Assembly: GCA_001298545.1 (NCBI GenBank)
Contig: LJCX01000027.1
Location: forward strand, 620,001 to 684,000
DNA length: 64,000 nucleotides
DNA from: Actinobacteria bacterium OV320
Lineage (GTDB): Bacteria > Actinomycetota > Actinomycetes > Streptomycetales > Streptomycetaceae
Direction: 5' to 3'
Below the pieces are notes generated by a model, which saw nothing but the letters and a program-made list of their open reading frames with translations, ran no database searches and was not told the DNA's origin. Shown in pieces: positions 1-7,100 of the stretch (within the stretch, counting starts at the first letter, position 1; each line of letters begins with the position of its first letter). Made by a program: the position numbers and the translations under genes.

Positions 1-462
1 GCCGAAGTTGCCCCGCTGGCCGGCCGGGGAGCCGACGAGGACCAGCGTGCCGCCCTCACCCTGCTCGCGCATCCGTACGGCGGCGGCGCGGGCGCAGGTG
101 AAGGTGCCCTTGAGATGGGTGGCGATCACGGCGTCGAAGTCGTCGTCGGTCATCTTCCACAGCACCTTGTCGCGCAGGATGCCCGCGTTGGTGACCAGGA
201 TGTCGAGCCGGCCGAACTCCTCCACGGCGCGGTTCACCAGCCGGTCGGCGGCCTCGGTCGTACCGACCGGGACCACCTCGGCGACCGCCCTGCCGCCGGC
301 CGCGACGAGGGACTTCACGGCCTGCTCGGCCACGGCCTCGTCGACGTCGTTGACGACCACGGACGCGCCGCGGGCGGCCAGGGCATGGGCGTAGGCGAGG
401 CCGAGGCCCCGGCCGCTGCCGGTGACGACGGCGACCTTGCCGGTGAGATCGATGCTGGGCAC
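1..462 (-). CDS. SDR-family NAD(P)-dependent oxidoreductase (3' end outside window)
   Basis: Reading the minus strand from a GTG at 462 gives 154 codons that run off the window without a stop. The start follows an AAGGGA ribosome site. The protein opens with a Rossmann nucleotide loop (VVTGSGRGLG, about residues 12-21), then NDVD, and has the SDR structural motif NAG (in LVTNAGILRD) and a KMTDDDFD stretch typical of classical short-chain dehydrogenases; the YxxxK catalytic residues lie beyond the window edge. The substrate is unknown. The acyl-metabolism relatives (FabG-like/hydroxyacyl-CoA dehydrogenase-like) are plausible. It is transcribed away from the MarR gene and shares with it the dyad at 533-560, so it is probably the target of that regulator. 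Confidence 0.85.
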   Translation of the reverse strand, partial: MPSIDLTGKVAVVTGSGRGLGLAYAHALAARGASVVVNDVDEAVAEQAVKSLVAAGGRAVAEVVPVGTTEAADRLVNRAVEEFGRLDILVTNAGILRDKVLWKMTDDDFDAVIATHLKGTFTCARAAAVRMREQGEGGTLVLVGSPAGQRGNFG

Positions 463-532
463 GACGGTGTCCCTTCACATGGGGTGCGCACAGTGCGGCG
501 CCGGGCGCTGACTACGAGATCGAAGCTAAGAG

Positions 533-560
533 CAATAATTGTTGACGTCAATAGTTGTTG
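533..560. promoter_or_regulatory. 28-bp imperfect palindrome, likely MarR operator
   Basis: The perfect core TTGACGTCAA (542-551) sits inside a longer dyad in which 22 of 28 positions are symmetric. It is strikingly A+T-rich for this genome. It lies between the divergent SDR and MarR genes, where an autoregulating MarR protein would bind. The size and half-site spacing fit the MarR family; binding itself is inferred. Confidence 0.65.
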
Positions 561-693
561 TAGTCCTACGGGTGCGTCATGCTGGAATCCGTACCGAGAA
601 CCACCCCGGAAGGGGACCGAGCCCAGGGAGCCCGCCATCGCCCGCCAGGACAACGCAAGCAACGCCGCCCCGATCGACGCGGACGAGCCGTGG

Positions 694-1119
694 ATGCGCG
701 GGCTGCACGCGGACACGGGTTACCTGCTGTACCGCCTGGGACTGCGCTCGGGTCAGTTGTTCAACACGTTCCTCCAGGAGTCGGGGGTGCGGCTGCGCCA
801 CTACGCGGTGCTGCGCTTCCTCGCCACCTCCGAGGGCGCCCTCCAGCGGGAGCTGAGCGCCCGGCTCGGCTACGACCCCAGCGCGATCGTCGGCCTGGTC
901 GACGATCTGGAGAAGCTGGGCTTCGCCGAGCGCCGCCCGGCACCGGACGACCGCCGCAGCCGGATCGTCGCCCTCACGCAGGACGGCCGCGCGTTCCTGC
1001 GCGGCACCGACGAGGCGGGCCTGCGGGTGACGAACGAGCTGCTGGACCCGCTCGACCCGGCCGACCGCGAGACGCTGCACAGCCTGCTGCGGCGGATCGC
1101 CCAGGACGGACTCGCCTGA
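694..1119 (+). CDS. MarR-family transcriptional regulator
   Basis: The 141-residue protein from ATG 694 has the winged-helix architecture of MarR proteins: dimer helix (GLHADTGYLLYRLG), HTH region (REL SARLGYDPSAIVGLVDDLE) and wing with the conserved RRPAPDDRRSR segment about residues 85-100. MarR proteins are usually 140-160 residues. The start is uncertain: the frame is open much further upstream, no other ATG/GTG fits, and the best ribosome site (AGGGAG, 625-630) is placed for an ATC codon at 637, which would give 160 residues. It is divergent from the SDR gene and followed 18 bp later by an IclR gene. It probably represses the SDR gene in response to a small aromatic or acyl ligand; the ligand cannot be read from sequence. 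Confidence 0.85.
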   Translation: MRGLHADTGYLLYRLGLRSGQLFNTFLQESGVRLRHYAVLRFLATSEGALQRELSARLGYDPSAIVGLVDDLEKLGFAERRPAPDDRRSRIVALTQDGRAFLRGTDEAGLRVTNELLDPLDPADRETLHSLLRRIAQDGLA

Positions 1120-1137
1120 TGCCGTGAGGAGGACCCC

Positions 1138-1917
1138 ATGGACCGGGGCGTTGTCGCCGTGACCGCCCGCTCCGCGCCCGGCCGGCTGCTGGCCGTGCTC
1201 GCCGCGTTCGACCACACGCACCCCGCGCTGACCCTGACCGACATCAGCCGCCGCGCCGGCCTGACCCTCACCACCGCGCACCGGCTGGTGAGCGCCCTGA
1301 CCGAGTGGGGCGCCCTGGAGCGGGACCCGTCCGGCGTGTACCACGTGGGGCTGCGGCTGTGGGAGGTCGCGGCGCTGGCCCCGCGCGGCCTGGCGCTGCG
1401 GCAGGTCGCGCTGCCGTTTCTGGAGGACCTGTACGAAGCCACGCACGAAAACGTGCAGTTGGCGGTGCGGGACGGTTCCGAGGTCGTCTACACCGAGTGG
1501 CTGTCGGGGCGTTCGGCGGTCGGGGTGCACATCCGGGTGGGTGCCCGCTGGCCGCTGCACGTGACCGGCGTGGGGCTCGCGCTGCTGGCGCACAGCGACT
1601 TCGCGCTCCAAGAGGAGTACTGCGCGGGGCCGTTGGCCTCCTACACCGCCCACACCATCACGGATGCTGTGCGGTTGCGCCGGGTACTGGCCGAAGTCCG
1701 GCGGGCAGGCGTGGCGGTGAGCAGCCGTCAGGTCACCGACGACGCCCTGTCGGTGGCCGCCCCGGTGCGCGGACCGGGCGGTGCGGTGGCGGCCGCCGTG
1801 TCGGTCGTCGTCCCGCACGCCGCCGCGCAGGTGCCGGTGCTGGCACCGGCCGTACGTCTCGCGGCACGCGGGATCTCCCGGGCCCTGGGCTGGCAGCCCG
1901 ACGGCCGGCCCGGCTGA
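1138..1917 (+). CDS. IclR-family transcriptional regulator
   Basis: The 259-residue product starts at ATG 1138 after a strong GAGGAGGA site. An N-terminal winged helix (about residues 10-75: LAAFDHTHPALTLTDISRRA, then TTAHRLVSALTEWG) is followed by the IclR effector domain, with typical segments such as HENVQLAVRDG and VGARWPLHVTGVG. Length and layout are normal for the family. IclR proteins control catabolic genes for aromatic and organic acids; here the target could be the SDR oxidoreductase region or genes left of the window. The gene lies 18 bp after the MarR gene and is likely co-transcribed with it. Confidence 0.88.
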   Translation: MDRGVVAVTARSAPGRLLAVLAAFDHTHPALTLTDISRRAGLTLTTAHRLVSALTEWGALERDPSGVYHVGLRLWEVAALAPRGLALRQVALPFLEDLYEATHENVQLAVRDGSEVVYTEWLSGRSAVGVHIRVGARWPLHVTGVGLALLAHSDFALQEEYCAGPLASYTAHTITDAVRLRRVLAEVRRAGVAVSSRQVTDDALSVAAPVRGPGGAVAAAVSVVVPHAAAQVPVLAPAVRLAARGISRALGWQPDGRPG

Positions 1918-2014
1918 GCCGCCGCACCCCGCGGACGGGTTGCCGGTGGCGGTCCGCTCCGCGCACCCGAAACCCGGTTGGTGACCCGGGGGTCCCCGGC
2001 GAGAATGCCCCACC

Positions 2015-2470
2015 ATGACGCACACGACGAGGACGACGGAGATCGGCCCACTGGGCCCGCAGGACCGCGCCGCCTGGGAAGTGCTGGCGCGCGGCTACAA
2101 GACGTTCTACCGCACCGAGGTGCCCGACGACGGCTACGAGGAGATGTGGCGACGCCTTCGGGACGGCAGCGAGGTGCACGCCGTCGGTGCCCGGACGGAG
2201 GGAAGGCTGGTGGGCATCGCCCACTACCTGTTCCACGCCTCGGCCTGGACGGCGGACAGCTGCTATCTGCAGGATCTCTATGTCGACGAGGCCGTGCGGG
2301 GCAGAGGGGTGGCACGGGCGCTGATCGAGCGCGTGGCCGAGGCGGCGCGGGAGCGGGGCGCCGCCCGGCTGTACTGGTCCACCCAGGAGGACAACACCAC
2401 GGCCCGCGCCCTGTACGACAAGGTGGCGGGCTTCAACGGGTTCATCCGCTACGACTACCCGCTCACGTAG
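2015..2470 (+). CDS. GNAT-family N-acetyltransferase
   Basis: A 151-residue single-domain GNAT protein from ATG 2015. The acetyl-CoA pyrophosphate loop is visible as VRGRGVARALIERVAE (motif A, about residues 96-111), preceded by the strand LQDLYVDEAV; the end RLYWSTQEDNTTARALYDKV is motif B. Such small stand-alone acetyltransferases modify amines, antibiotics or protein termini, and the substrate cannot be assigned. It is probably monocistronic: 97 bp separate it from the IclR gene. Confidence 0.85.
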   Translation: MTHTTRTTEIGPLGPQDRAAWEVLARGYKTFYRTEVPDDGYEEMWRRLRDGSEVHAVGARTEGRLVGIAHYLFHASAWTADSCYLQDLYVDEAVRGRGVARALIERVAEAARERGAARLYWSTQEDNTTARALYDKVAGFNGFIRYDYPLT

Positions 2471-2925
2471 GCCCCACGGGCCGGGAACGGGGGCCGGGAA
2501 CGGGGCCGGGAACGGGGGCCGGCGCCGGCCCATGGACGCGGTGCCAGATGTGGACGCGGGCCTGGCGTGGGCACGGGCGCCGGGCATCGACGCGAGGGCC
2601 GGGCATGGGCGCGGCGCCGGGCATGGGGCGCCGGGCGCGAACGGGCGCGGACAGGTCGTCCCCCCTCCCCCACGACGGCGAGCCGCACCGGTCCCTCCCC
2701 GCACGCACGAGCCCTCGCACCTTCGCTCTCCCCGCGGGCGATCCCGCGAGTCGCCGCGGGGTGGGCCCTGCCGGGCGACTTTGTGGGGTGTCACCCCGGC
2801 GGGCGCCGCGCGTCTCAGGCCGTCCTCACAGGAATCTCAGGTTGTGACCCGGTGATTCAAAGGATCGCCCCATCTGGGAGGCGCAGGATGCACGCGCAAA
2901 GGTGGACAACTCAGGAAGGCGTGCC
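2471..2925. other. 455-bp non-coding stretch with G-rich short repeats
   Basis: No convincing gene is present. The left part holds three near-copies of GGCCGGGAACGGGG (about 2479-2518), then several copies of CGCCGGGCAT (2578-2640). The right part (2830-2925) is more A+T-rich and must carry the promoter of the transpeptidase gene. The G-runs could form structure in RNA or DNA, but the pattern may only reflect replication slippage in G+C-rich DNA. Confidence 0.5.
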
Positions 2926-4182
2926 GTGGGCGTCTCGCACATATCGAACCGGTCCGAACAGCAGCCGGAGGGCTGGTCCCGGCGCGGGATCCTGGGCGTG
3001 CTCGGGGCCGTCCCGGCCGTCGCGCTGACCGGATGCAGCTCCGGATCGGCGGACGCCTCGGAGAACACGACCGGGACCGGGACCTCGGGTTCCGTGTCCA
3101 CGAAGGCCTCGCCGGCCGTCAAGCAGCCGGTGATCTCGGTCACCCCGGCCGACGGCACCAGGAAGGCGGCCTTCACCAGCCCCGTCGAGGTCACCGTGAC
3201 GGACGGCACGCTCGCCTCCGTGACGGTGACGGGCAACGACGGCTCGACGCTCGCGGGCTCCCTCGACCAGGCCGGGACCACATGGACGTCCACGGCCCAC
3301 CCGTACTCCGGGACGAAGTACACGGTCACCGCGCAGGCGGAGGGCGCCGCCGCGCAGACCGCCACCTTCACCACCAAGTCGCCGGGCGAGACCTTCGTCG
3401 GCTACTTCACCCCCGAGGCGAACTCCACCTCCGGCGTGGGCATGCCGGTCTCGATCAACTTCTCGCACGCCGTGACCGACAAGGCCGCCGTGGAGAAGGC
3501 GATCACGGTGACCGCCGAGCCGGCCGTGGAGATCGTCGGGCACTGGTTCAGCGCCACCCGGCTGGACTTCCGGCCGAAGACGTACTGGGCGGCCGGGACG
3601 ACGATCACCCTCGGTCTGCGGTTGAAGGACGTCCAGGGATCGAATGGCGTATACGGTATGCAGTCGAAGGACGTCACGTTCCACATCGGCCGCGCACAGA
3701 TCAGCACCGTGGACCTGTCCAGCAAGAAGATGACGGTCGAGCGGGACGGCGCGACCCTGGCCACCTACCCCGTCTCCGGCGGCGACTCCGACCACACGAC
3801 CTGGTCCGGGATCATGGTGATCAGCGAGCGCTTCAAGCAGACCCGGATGGAGTCCTCCACCGTCGGCCTCGGCGACGAGTACGACATCTCCGACGTCCCG
3901 CACGCCCAGCGACTGACCACCTCCGGCACCTTCATCCACGGCAACTACTGGGCCTCGACCTCGATATTCGGCAGCCAGAACACCAGCCACGGCTGCGTCG
4001 GCCTGCACGACGCCAAGGGCGCGAACGACAGCTCCGTCGCGGGCTACGAGTTCTACGCGAGCTCGATGCTCGGCGATGTGGTGATCGTCAAGAACTCGGG
4101 CGAGAGGACCGTCGAGGCGGCCAACGGGCTCAACGGCTGGAACCTCTCCTGGGCGGACTGGACCGCGGGCAGCGCGCTTTAG
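2926..4182 (+). CDS. Tat-type lipoprotein L,D-transpeptidase (YkuD domain)
   Basis: This 418-residue cell-wall enzyme forms 3-3 (L,D) peptidoglycan cross-links outside the membrane. The N-terminus has a twin-arginine signal (SRRGILGV) ending in a lipobox (LTGC), so the mature protein is lipid-anchored at Cys. Then come two Ig-like domains (roughly residues 60-250) as in mycobacterial Ldt proteins, and a C-terminal YkuD domain with the catalytic signature SHGCVGLH (Cys nucleophile). The GTG at 2926 is preferred because AGGAAGG (2913-2919) lies 6 bp upstream; an in-frame GTG at 2902 would add 8 residues. It appears monocistronic. Confidence 0.93.
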   Translation: MGVSHISNRSEQQPEGWSRRGILGVLGAVPAVALTGCSSGSADASENTTGTGTSGSVSTKASPAVKQPVISVTPADGTRKAAFTSPVEVTVTDGTLASVTVTGNDGSTLAGSLDQAGTTWTSTAHPYSGTKYTVTAQAEGAAAQTATFTTKSPGETFVGYFTPEANSTSGVGMPVSINFSHAVTDKAAVEKAITVTAEPAVEIVGHWFSATRLDFRPKTYWAAGTTITLGLRLKDVQGSNGVYGMQSKDVTFHIGRAQISTVDLSSKKMTVERDGATLATYPVSGGDSDHTTWSGIMVISERFKQTRMESSTVGLGDEYDISDVPHAQRLTTSGTFIHGNYWASTSIFGSQNTSHGCVGLHDAKGANDSSVAGYEFYASSMLGDVVIVKNSGERTVEAANGLNGWNLSWADWTAGSAL

Positions 4183-4245
4183 CACGTTTGCCTGGTTCAA
4201 CCCGTGAACTTCCTTGCCACGAAAGGACTTTCCTTGCTTTAAGTC

Positions 4246-4274
4246 TTGACGGCCTCCGGGACGGAGAGCACATT
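4246..4274 (+). promoter_or_regulatory. Putative promoter of the beta-glucanase gene
   Basis: TTGACG (4246-4251) and CACATT (4269-4274) are separated by 17 bp and lie just before the LacI-type operator. The arrangement places the operator around +1 to +20, a repressing position. It is a pattern match only. Confidence 0.4.
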
Positions 4275-4282
4275 GGGCCCAC

Positions 4283-4300
4283 TTTGAGAGCGCTCTCAAA
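4283..4300. promoter_or_regulatory. LacI-family operator, perfect 18-bp palindrome
   Basis: TTTGAGAGCGCTCTCAAA is fully symmetric around the central CG. The core GAGAGCGCTCTC is very close to the CebR/BxlR/MalR type of LacI-family operators in Streptomyces (TGGGAGCGCTCCCA in the cellobiose regulon). It lies 53 bp upstream of the glucanase start, and no LacI-family gene is in the window, so a distant regulator must act here. Confidence 0.75.
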
Positions 4301-4352
4301 CACTCTCGAAGTCACCCGCGCCCATCACTCCGTACCCGAGAGGCACCTCCTC

Positions 4353-5744
4353 ATGAGTGCAACCTCCGGCATACCCGGACGGCGACGCGCGCTCGTCGCC
4401 GTGCTCAGCACCCTCGGCCTGGCGGCCGCCGCCGCGGCGGCCGTCACCCTGCCCGCGAACGCCTCCGCGCCCACGCCGCCGTCCGGCTGGACGCAGGTCT
4501 TCCTCGACGACTTCACCGGCGCCGCGGGCACCGGGGTGAACACCTCCAACTGGCAGTACAGCACCGGGACCTCGTATCCGGGCGGGCCTGCCAACTGGGG
4601 CACCGGCGAGGTCGAGACGATGACCAACAGCACCGGCAACGTCTCACTGGACGGCAACGGCAACCTGCGCATCACCCCGCTGCGCGACTCCGCGGGCCGC
4701 TGGACCTCGGGCCGCATCGAGACCAACCGCACCGACTTCCAGCCCCCGTCCGGCGGCAAGCTGCGGGTGGAGGCCCGCATCCAGATGCCGAACGTGACCG
4801 GCACCGCCGCCGAGGGCTACTGGCCCGCCTTCTGGGCGCTCGGTTCGCCCTACCGCGGCAACTACCAGAACTGGCCGGGCGTCGGCGAGCTGGACATCAT
4901 GGAGAACGTCCAGGGCCTGAACAAGGTCTGGTCGACGATGCACTGCGGCACCAACCCGGGCGGCCCGTGCAACGAGACCACCGGCATCGGCAACTCCGTC
5001 GCGTGCCCGAACACCACCTGCCAGTCCGGCTTCCACACCTACAGCATGGAGTGGGACCGCTCGGTGAGCCCCGAGGCGATCCGGTTCTACGTCGACGGCG
5101 TCAACTACCACACCGTCACGGCGAACCAGGTCGACGCGACGACGTGGACCAACGCCACGAACCACGGCTACTTCGTGATCCTGAACGTCGCGATGGGCGG
5201 CGGCTTCCCGGACGCCTTCGGCGGCGGTCTGGACGGCGACACGCAGCCCGGTCACCCGATGGTCGTGGACTATGTGCAGGTGCTCCAGGCCGCGGGCGGT
5301 GGGAGCGGTACCACACCCCCGCCGTCCGGCAGCCGCGACGCCTACGGCACGATCCAGGCCGAGTCGTACGACAGCCACTCCGGCACGATCACCGAGACGA
5401 CCACCGACACGGGCGGCGGCCAGGACATCGGCGCCCTCGCGAACGGCGACTACGCGCTCTACAAGGGCGTCACCTTCGGTTCCTCGGCGGCGACCCAGTT
5501 CAGCGCCCGGGTCGCGAGCGGTGCGGCCGGCGGGGTCAGCGGACTGGTCGAGGTGCGCCTCGACAGCCGTACCGCCACGCCCGTCGGCAGCTTCGCGGTG
5601 GCCAACACCGGCGGCTGGCAGTCGTGGCGGACGGTCCCGGCGAACATCAGCTCCGTCACCGGCACCCACGACGTCTATCTGACCTTCACCAGCGGCCAGC
5701 CGGCGGACTTCGTGAACGTCAACTGGTTGACCTTCGGCCACTGA
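4353..5744 (+). CDS. Secreted GH16 endo-beta-1,3-glucanase with C-terminal CBM6
   Basis: The 463-residue protein has a signal peptide (GRRRALVAVLSTLGLAAAAA, cleavage near residue 38). A GH16 domain follows (about residues 45-310) with the catalytic ELDIMEN box (nucleophile and acid/base Glu) in VGELDIMENVQG. After a Gly/Ser/Pro linker (GGGSGTTPPPSGS) comes a CBM6-type module (about residues 335-463; starts IQAESYD, ends VNVNWLTFGH). It should hydrolyse laminarin-like beta-1,3-glucans of fungi or algae outside the cell. The upstream LacI-type operator suggests induction by a glucan oligosaccharide, and a strong terminator follows. Confidence 0.92.
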   Translation: MSATSGIPGRRRALVAVLSTLGLAAAAAAAVTLPANASAPTPPSGWTQVFLDDFTGAAGTGVNTSNWQYSTGTSYPGGPANWGTGEVETMTNSTGNVSLDGNGNLRITPLRDSAGRWTSGRIETNRTDFQPPSGGKLRVEARIQMPNVTGTAAEGYWPAFWALGSPYRGNYQNWPGVGELDIMENVQGLNKVWSTMHCGTNPGGPCNETTGIGNSVACPNTTCQSGFHTYSMEWDRSVSPEAIRFYVDGVNYHTVTANQVDATTWTNATNHGYFVILNVAMGGGFPDAFGGGLDGDTQPGHPMVVDYVQVLQAAGGGSGTTPPPSGSRDAYGTIQAESYDSHSGTITETTTDTGGGQDIGALANGDYALYKGVTFGSSAATQFSARVASGAAGGVSGLVEVRLDSRTATPVGSFAVANTGGWQSWRTVPANISSVTGTHDVYLTFTSGQPADFVNVNWLTFGH

Positions 5745-5753
5745 CCGACGGCC

Positions 5754-5806
5754 GCGCGGCGCCGGGCGGCCGACCTGTGCCCTCAGGTCGGCTCCCGGCG
5801 CCGCGC
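5754..5806 (+). terminator. Long hairpin after the glucanase gene
   Basis: Arms GCGCGGCGCCGGG and CCCGGCGCCGCGC pair perfectly, with a second nested stem CCGACCTG/CAGGTCGG. There is no U tract, as usual in high-G+C actinomycetes. It starts 9 bp after the stop codon. Confidence 0.8.
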
Positions 5807-5939
5807 GTGCGCCGAACGCGAGGTGCTTGCGAGACATTCAGCGGCCGGCCTGCTCGCGTGGCACGGAGCCGCCCGTGAGGTGTGTCCGGGCGGCCGTACG
5901 GAAGGCGGTCACCAGGCGGCCGCGGTCGCCGGCGCGTGC

Positions 5940-6030
5940 CGCCGCTGATCGACCTCGCCCGCGAACGGGGTGTCTCGGCGTACGTCGGCGACGGCGCCGA
6001 CCGCCGGCCCGCCGTGCACCCCGCTCGCCT
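5940..6030 (+). pseudogene. Fragment of an NAD-dependent epimerase/SDR gene
   Basis: Translation here gives PPLIDLARERGVSAYVGDG followed by ADRRPAVHPARL. This closely resembles the internal segment (LIDLARERGVSAYVGDGAN, WPAVHRLDAARL) of atypical SDR/epimerase-like proteins common in actinomycetes. Only about 30 residues remain; there is no start, Rossmann motif or C-terminus. It is a decayed remnant beside the AraC gene, whose ancestral target it may have been (in such pairs the regulator often controls the neighbouring SDR gene). Confidence 0.65.
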
Positions 6031-6932
6031 CAGCGCAGTTCGGCGCGAAAGGCCACCGGGGTGTTTCCCGTGTGCAGTTGGAAGAACTTGGAGAAGTTCG
6101 CCGGGTCGGGGAAACCCACCGCCGCGCCGACCCGGCCGATCGGCAGGTCCGTGTGGGCCAGGAGCCGCTTCGCCTCCAGGACGACCCGCTTGTCGATGAA
6201 GCCCTTGGGTGTCTCGCCGGTGGCGGCGCGGACCGCGCGCACGAGGGTACGGCGGGAGTAACCGAGCGCGTCGGCGTAGGCGCTGACGCTGTGGTTGGTG
6301 GCGAAGTCCCGCTCCACGGCGTCCCGGAAGAGCGTGAACGTGGTGTCGGCCCGGCTGCGCGCCGCCTCCGCGCTGCTCGCCGCGAGGTGGGCCAGCCGCA
6401 GCAGGAACGCGGTGAGGGAGTGCCGCAGCACCGCCGTGTGCAGACTCAGGGGCAGCGTGCCGTCGGCACCGCCGTCGTCGTACTCCCCGCGCAGATACGT
6501 CAGCGCCGCGCGCAGACCCGCGAGCTGCGGCGCGTCCGGGTGGAGCAGCGGCGGCAGGTCGTAGCGGTACAGCCCCGCGGCCTCGACGGTGGCGCGCGGC
6601 AGAAAGCCGGGCTGCATGGTCAGCACCGTTCCGCGGTACTCGCTCGACTTCGAGAAGCGGTGGACCTGTCCCGGGCGGATCCAGAGCACGTCACCGGCCG
6701 TCGCCTCGTGCTCGGCGAAGTCGATCATGTGGCGGACCGGACCGTCGTCGAAGAGCATCACCACGTGGAAGTCGATGCGGTGCACACGGTCCAGCGGCGC
6801 GTCGGTGTGCCAGGTGCGACCGGTGCCCATGGGGCCCACCTGCATGCCGACGCCGCCGACGCTGAGTTCGACGGGAAAGGGAAAGGTTCTGATGCCCTCA
6901 CCGGCGCCGTCTTGGGTACTTGTGTCCACCAT
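6030..6932 (-). CDS. AraC-family transcriptional regulator
   Basis: The 300-residue protein has an N-terminal cupin-like ligand domain (about residues 20-150, with HTDAPLDRVHRIDFHVV and WIRPGQVHRFS) and a C-terminal double HTH (about 195-295; SVSAYADALGYSRRTLVRAV and IGRVGAAVGFPDPANFSKFF). Such regulators respond to small organic or sugar-like ligands. Its original target may be the SDR gene whose remnant lies at its 3' end. The start is ATG 6932. It is divergent from the tkt operon, with 168 bp between starts, so a role at the tkt promoter is possible. Confidence 0.88.
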   Translation of the reverse strand: MVDTSTQDGAGEGIRTFPFPVELSVGGVGMQVGPMGTGRTWHTDAPLDRVHRIDFHVVMLFDDGPVRHMIDFAEHEATAGDVLWIRPGQVHRFSKSSEYRGTVLTMQPGFLPRATVEAAGLYRYDLPPLLHPDAPQLAGLRAALTYLRGEYDDGGADGTLPLSLHTAVLRHSLTAFLLRLAHLAASSAEAARSRADTTFTLFRDAVERDFATNHSVSAYADALGYSRRTLVRAVRAATGETPKGFIDKRVVLEAKRLLAHTDLPIGRVGAAVGFPDPANFSKFFQLHTGNTPVAFRAELR

Positions 6933-7031
6933 GTCCTATCCGTGCCGCCCAGTTGCCGACCCGTGGCGCTCATGTGTCGCCGGCGGGTGTCCCACTTTCA
7001 CCACAGGCTGACACAGGGAGACCTTCCTTCG

Positions 7032-7048
7032 TAAAAGTCAGACTTTTA
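7032..7048. promoter_or_regulatory. 17-bp perfect dyad upstream of the tkt operon
   Basis: TAAAAGTCAGACTTTTA reads the same on both strands apart from the central base. It is A+T-rich in a G+C-rich genome and lies 53 bp before the tkt start. It is very likely an operator for the pentose-phosphate operon; the regulator is not identified. AraC proteins usually bind direct repeats, so a dimeric repressor of another family is more likely than the neighbouring AraC. Confidence 0.6.
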
Positions 7049-7100
7049 GGTTTGAACGCAACAGAGCAGATGACCCGCTCCTATCGAGGATTTCTTGAAG

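Noticed and set aside
2471..2700. CRISPR-like or minisatellite array
   Set aside because: Repeat units are short, contiguous and imperfect, without spacers.
5882..6199. Small plus-strand gene before and across the AraC end
   Set aside because: Only the first part has homology (SDR remnant); the rest is antisense AraC sequence, so it is treated as a pseudogene fragment.
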